DNA of 16,978 nt from an uncultured Clostridium sp. GTDB taxonomy: Bacteria; Bacillota; Clostridia; TANB77; CAG-508. Position numbers and translations under genes: made by a program. This document shows positions 14,017 to 16,978 of this stretch, piece after piece. Below the pieces are notes generated by a model. The model saw only the letters and a program-made list of their open reading frames with translations, was not told the DNA's origin and made no database searches. Where the stretch lies: assembly GCA_900555075.1 (NCBI GenBank), contig USJO01000024.1:1-16978 (forward strand), written 5' to 3'. Numbering within the stretch: the first letter of the stretch is position 1; every line of letters begins with the position of its first letter.

Positions 14017-14238
14017 TTAAAATTTAGAAATAATGTTATTTTCAATAAAACGAGATATATTTTTAGTAGTAACTCCTGTACTATAAGATAGGCTATCAAT
14101 TGAAGGTACAGAAGAAGAATTCACAATATAAGCATTTAAAGCATAAATATCTTGTTTATCTTTAGATTCACAACTACAACAAACATCATTATTAGAAACA
14201 AAAAAACAACCACATCTAACACATTTTTTAAATTCCAT
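14017..14238 (-). CDS. Small zinc-ribbon protein (73 aa), YvyF-like
   Basis: MEFKKCVRCGCFF opens the protein, with a second Cys pair shortly after (CCSC), forming a four-Cys zinc ribbon. The C-terminal part (SLSYSTGVTTKNISRFIENN) looks like a small helix-turn-helix of the MerR or degenerate sigma type. The order and size resemble the YvyF/flagellar-operon small proteins of Firmicutes, but no flagellar gene is nearby. ATG 14238 is preferred over TTG 14247 because AAAGG then sits 10 nt upstream and not adjacent. It is convergent with sigK and divergent from rny. The function is unknown. Confidence 0.6.
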   Translation of the reverse strand: MEFKKCVRCGCFFVSNNDVCCSCESKDKQDIYALNAYIVNSSSVPSIDSLSYSTGVTTKNISRFIENNIISKF

Positions 14239-14329
14239 ACATACCAAACCTTTCTTATATATTTAATACATTTTATCACAAAAACGAAAAAAAAGGAATA
14301 TTTTATGATAAAATTTTTTAATATTAGTA

Positions 14330-14358
14330 TTGACATAAATCAACTTTAAAGGTAAAAT
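14330..14358 (+). promoter_or_regulatory. Promoter of rny
   Basis: A perfect TTGACA (14330-14335), a 17-bp spacer and TAAAAT (14353-14358). The start would be about 80 nt before the rny ATG. Confidence 0.75.
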
Positions 14359-14443
14359 ATATAAGTACAGAAATTAATATATTATAAAATAGATATATAA
14401 TAAATCTGAACATTGAAAATTAAATAAGTAAAGAGGTGTTTTT

Positions 14444-15988
14444 ATGAATGAAATTACCATAGCCATAATCACCTTTCTTATCTCAGCAGCTATTTTTATT
14501 CCAGTAGGAATTATAATTAGAAAAAAATCAGCTGAATCTAAAATCAAAAGTGCAGAAAGCGAAGCAAATAGAATTTTATTAAATGCAAAAAAAGAAGCAG
14601 AAAATGCAAAGAAGGAAGAAATTCTAAAGGCGAAAGAAGAAATTCTACAATCAAGAAATGAATTAGACAAAGAGATTAAAGAAAGAAGAGGCGAAGTACA
14701 ACAGCAAGAAAAAAGACTATTTCAAAGGGAAGAAGCATTAGAAAGACGTTCTGATAGCTTTGAAAGAAAAGAAAAAGAGTTAGAAAGAAATATTCAAGAA
14801 GCCGACAAAAGAAAAAAATCACTAGATGAAATGTATAGCAAACAAATCGCAGAATTACAAAGAATCTCAGGACTATCAAGAGAGGAAGCAAAAAAGATTT
14901 TATTACAACAATTAGACAAAACTTTAAATGATGAAAAAGCAGCATTAATAAAACAAGCAGAGCAAACTGTTAAGGAGACAGCAAATAAAAAAGCAAAAGA
15001 ACTTATAGGTTATGCAATACAAAAATGTGCAGCAGACCATACATCAGAAACTACGGTATCAGTAGTAGCACTTCCAAATGATGATATGAAAGGAAGAATA
15101 ATAGGACGAGAAGGTCGTAATATAAAAATGTTAGAAACATTAACAGGAATAGACTTAATAATAGACGATACACCAGAAGCAGTAATACTTTCAGGCTTTG
15201 ACCCATTAAGAAGAGAAGTAGCAAGAATAGCGCTAGAAAAATTAATAGAAGATGGAAGAATCCATCCAGCAAAAATTGAAGAAATGGTAGAAAAGGCAAA
15301 AGAGGAAGTAGAAGAGACCATTAAAGAAGAAGGAGAAAGAGCAATACTAGAGACAGGAGTACACGGTTTACATCCAGATTTGGTAAGACTACTTGGAAAA
15401 TTAAAATACAGAACAAGTTATGGACAAAATGTATTAAATCATTCAATTGAAGTTTCAAACCTAGCAAGAATAATGGCAGAAGAATTAGGACTAGACCCTA
15501 AAATTGCAAGAAGAGCAGGACTACTTCATGATATAGGAAAAGCATTAGACCATGATATGGAAGGAACTCACGTACAAATAGGAGTAGATGTGCTTAAGAA
15601 ATATAAAGAAAACGATATAATCATAAATGCAGTAGAAGCACACCATGAAGATGTAGCACCAAAGTCATTAGAAGCAGTTTTAATACAAGCAGCGGATGCA
15701 ATATCAGCATCAAGACCAGGAGCAAGAAGAGAAACATTAGAAACGTATATTAAGAGACTAGAAAAACTAGAATCAATTGCAGACTCATTTGAAGGAGTAG
15801 AAAAATCTTATGCAATACAAGCAGGACGTGAAATAAGACTAGTAGTAAAACCAGAAAAAGTATCAGACAGTCAAATGATAACAATGGCAAGAGATGTTGC
15901 TCAAAAAGTTGAAGATGAAATGGAATATCCAGGACAGATAAAAGTAAATGTAATAAGAGAAACAAGAGCAATTGATTATGCAAAATAA
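14444..15988 (+). CDS. rny: Ribonuclease Y
   Basis: A membrane-anchored endoribonuclease that starts mRNA decay in Firmicutes. The 514-residue protein shows the full layout: an N-terminal transmembrane helix (about 5-26); a long charged coiled coil (about 30-190); a KH domain with GRIIGREGRN at 217-226 for RNA binding; and an HD phosphohydrolase domain with LLHDIGKA, metal-binding His362-Asp363. The C-terminal domain ends in VIRETRAIDYAK, as usual. Length is normal and the frame is intact, with no in-frame CGG. AGAGGTG precedes the ATG. It has its own promoter and terminator, so it is monocistronic. Confidence 0.97.
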   Translation: MNEITIAIITFLISAAIFIPVGIIIRKKSAESKIKSAESEANRILLNAKKEAENAKKEEILKAKEEILQSRNELDKEIKERRGEVQQQEKRLFQREEALERRSDSFERKEKELERNIQEADKRKKSLDEMYSKQIAELQRISGLSREEAKKILLQQLDKTLNDEKAALIKQAEQTVKETANKKAKELIGYAIQKCAADHTSETTVSVVALPNDDMKGRIIGREGRNIKMLETLTGIDLIIDDTPEAVILSGFDPLRREVARIALEKLIEDGRIHPAKIEEMVEKAKEEVEETIKEEGERAILETGVHGLHPDLVRLLGKLKYRTSYGQNVLNHSIEVSNLARIMAEELGLDPKIARRAGLLHDIGKALDHDMEGTHVQIGVDVLKKYKENDIIINAVEAHHEDVAPKSLEAVLIQAADAISASRPGARRETLETYIKRLEKLESIADSFEGVEKSYAIQAGREIRLVVKPEKVSDSQMITMARDVAQKVEDEMEYPGQIKVNVIRETRAIDYAK

Positions 15989-16012
15989 AAAATGATATAA
16001 CTATAAAAAGAC

Positions 16013-16050
16013 TACCAGCTCTGATTAGAAAATAAGAGCTGGTATTTTTA
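16013..16050 (+). terminator. Terminator after rny
   Basis: A perfect 10-bp stem TACCAGCTCT/AGAGCTGGTA (16013-16022 with 16035-16044), a 12-nt loop and a TTTTT tail. Confidence 0.92.
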
Positions 16051-16091
16051 CTATCAAAATATCAATTTTATTAAAGAAAAGAGGTGAGAAT

Positions 16092-16790
16092 ATGAGTGGA
16101 AAAAAAGTTACAATGAGCATTATAGGAATAATTTTATTAATTATAATCATATTGTTTGTGAGAAAGATTTATCTGATTGATAAAATAATGAAGAATTTGG
16201 AGAAAAATAATGAAATCACAAATTATAAAGTTCAGTCAGCAGATGGTCATTATAGAAATATTTTTCTAACAAATGGAAGAACTGTGGCTTATTTAGAAAC
16301 AGACAAATATGGGGATAATAGTATTTATTATTATATGAACAACGATGAACAGCATAAATCCTATACATTTTTTTATGATAAAAAAATATATCATGAAATT
16401 CCGGGAACTCCTTATATTGTTGAAAATCAATTGACTAGTGAAGTATATGAAGAAATGACATTTAAAGATAAAATAGTAGCATTATTTACTTGGAAGATAG
16501 GTTCTGAAAAAATAGAAGGAAAAAAGTGTTATTATATTTGTAAAGATATTGATAAAGTGAAAGCGGGTCATGAATACGAATTCTGGATTGATAGTGAAAC
16601 TTATTATAAAGTTAAGGCTACAACAAAGGAAGATATTATGAGCGGAGAACCAGAAGAAACAGTATATTACTACAATATTGAGATTAATACAGTAGGAGAA
16701 AAAGACATGCCATTCCCAGATATATCTCAATTTGAAAAAGAAGAACTTATTGCTTATCCTAGTGATGACAAAAGTGTAACAAAAAAATAA
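16092..16790 (+). CDS. Membrane-anchored protein of unknown function (232 aa)
   Basis: Residues 6-24 form one strong hydrophobic helix with a positive N terminus (MSGKKVTM), so the protein is probably anchored with its body outside the membrane. The rest is rich in Tyr, Lys and Glu and has the look of beta-strands (HYRNIFLTNGRTVAYLETD; YEFWIDSETYYKVKATTKED). The W-I-D-x-E-T-x-x-x-K pattern recalls LolA/LolB-like or sporulation-associated lipoprotein domains, but there is no lipobox Cys. AGAGGTGAG precedes the ATG. It has no close operon partner and a terminator follows. Function not assigned. Confidence 0.75.
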   Translation: MSGKKVTMSIIGIILLIIIILFVRKIYLIDKIMKNLEKNNEITNYKVQSADGHYRNIFLTNGRTVAYLETDKYGDNSIYYYMNNDEQHKSYTFFYDKKIYHEIPGTPYIVENQLTSEVYEEMTFKDKIVALFTWKIGSEKIEGKKCYYICKDIDKVKAGHEYEFWIDSETYYKVKATTKEDIMSGEPEETVYYYNIEINTVGEKDMPFPDISQFEKEELIAYPSDDKSVTKK

Positions 16791-16812
16791 TTAGAAAGAA
16801 AGTTTTATAATG

Positions 16813-16850
16813 AAAGCAATCAGTCGAAAGATTGATTGCTTTTTTCTTTA
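16813..16850 (+). terminator. Terminator with GAAA tetraloop
   Basis: A 13-bp stem (16813-16825 with 16830-16842, one G-T pair) is closed by a GAAA tetraloop and followed by a T-run. Confidence 0.92.
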
Positions 16851-16903
16851 AACATTGAGATTTACACAGATTACCAGAAGTTTAGTAAAAAAACAAAAAG
16901 TGA

Positions 16904-16933
16904 TTGACAAAGCAAGAAAAAAAGATATATACT
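16904..16933 (+). promoter_or_regulatory. Promoter of the next gene (outside the window)
   Basis: A perfect TTGACA (16904-16909), an 18-bp spacer and TATACT (16928-16933). AAAGGA at the very end (16973-16978) could be the Shine-Dalgarno of a gene starting beyond the edge; the ATG at 16964 has none. Confidence 0.65.
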
Positions 16934-16978
16934 AAAAATATAAGAACAAATATTGGTTATTTGATGAGTAACAAAGGA

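Noticed and set aside
1..16978. CRISPR arrays, tRNA or rRNA genes, IS transposases
   Set aside because: No regularly spaced repeats, no tRNA cloverleaf with CCA-type features, and no transposase motifs were seen by eye.

Overview
The window is very AT-rich and comes from an endospore-forming, Clostridia-type Firmicute. This rests on a Spo0E-like protein, a murE-mraY-ftsW/spoVE-murG cluster, a sigK gene split by a skin-like element, ribonuclease Y and strong Shine-Dalgarno sequences. The DNPR motif in MurE points to meso-diaminopimelate peptidoglycan. I cannot name a genus.

Layout: the 3' end of rpmE (L31) with its terminator (1-154); an AT-rich gap and a 47-residue Spo0E-like gene (155-724); a wall-precursor operon murE, mraY, ftsW/spoVE, murG (901-5678); a small minus-strand ORF (5704-5901); the 5' half of sigK (6039-6376); a 7,250-bp sigK-intervening element (6377-13626); the 3' half of sigK (13627-13981); a minus-strand zinc-ribbon protein; rny (14444-15988); and a membrane-anchored protein of unknown function (16092-16790).

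The element carries a possible structured RNA, an M29 aminopeptidase, an XRE regulator diverging from a three-gene operon (unknown protein, NUDIX hydrolase, RelA/SpoT-fold protein), decayed small genes and a large serine recombinase. A 10-bp core, GTATAGAAAA, sits at both ends. Joining at the core restores a 230-codon pro-sigma-K frame exactly. The reconstructed circle junction forms a long imperfect dyad typical of a serine-recombinase attP, and it also fuses the recombinase in frame to a 66-residue HTH-like tail.

The most striking signal is genome-decoding behaviour. Four plus-strand genes (murE, ftsW/spoVE, the unknown element gene, the recombinase) are broken by a +1 frameshift, and all four breaks fall at an in-frame CGG triplet. 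In each, skipping the C and reading the next GGA or GGT as glycine restores the family sequence. No plus-strand gene in the window uses CGG as an ordinary codon; Arg is AGA/AGG with some CGT/CGA. This suggests that CGG is unassigned, or read as a four-base CGGN codon, and acts as an in-genome +1 frameshift signal. One small minus-strand ORF has an in-frame CGG and is the only exception seen. If the idea holds, DAP ligation, septal or spore wall synthesis, and sigma-K maturation all depend on this event.
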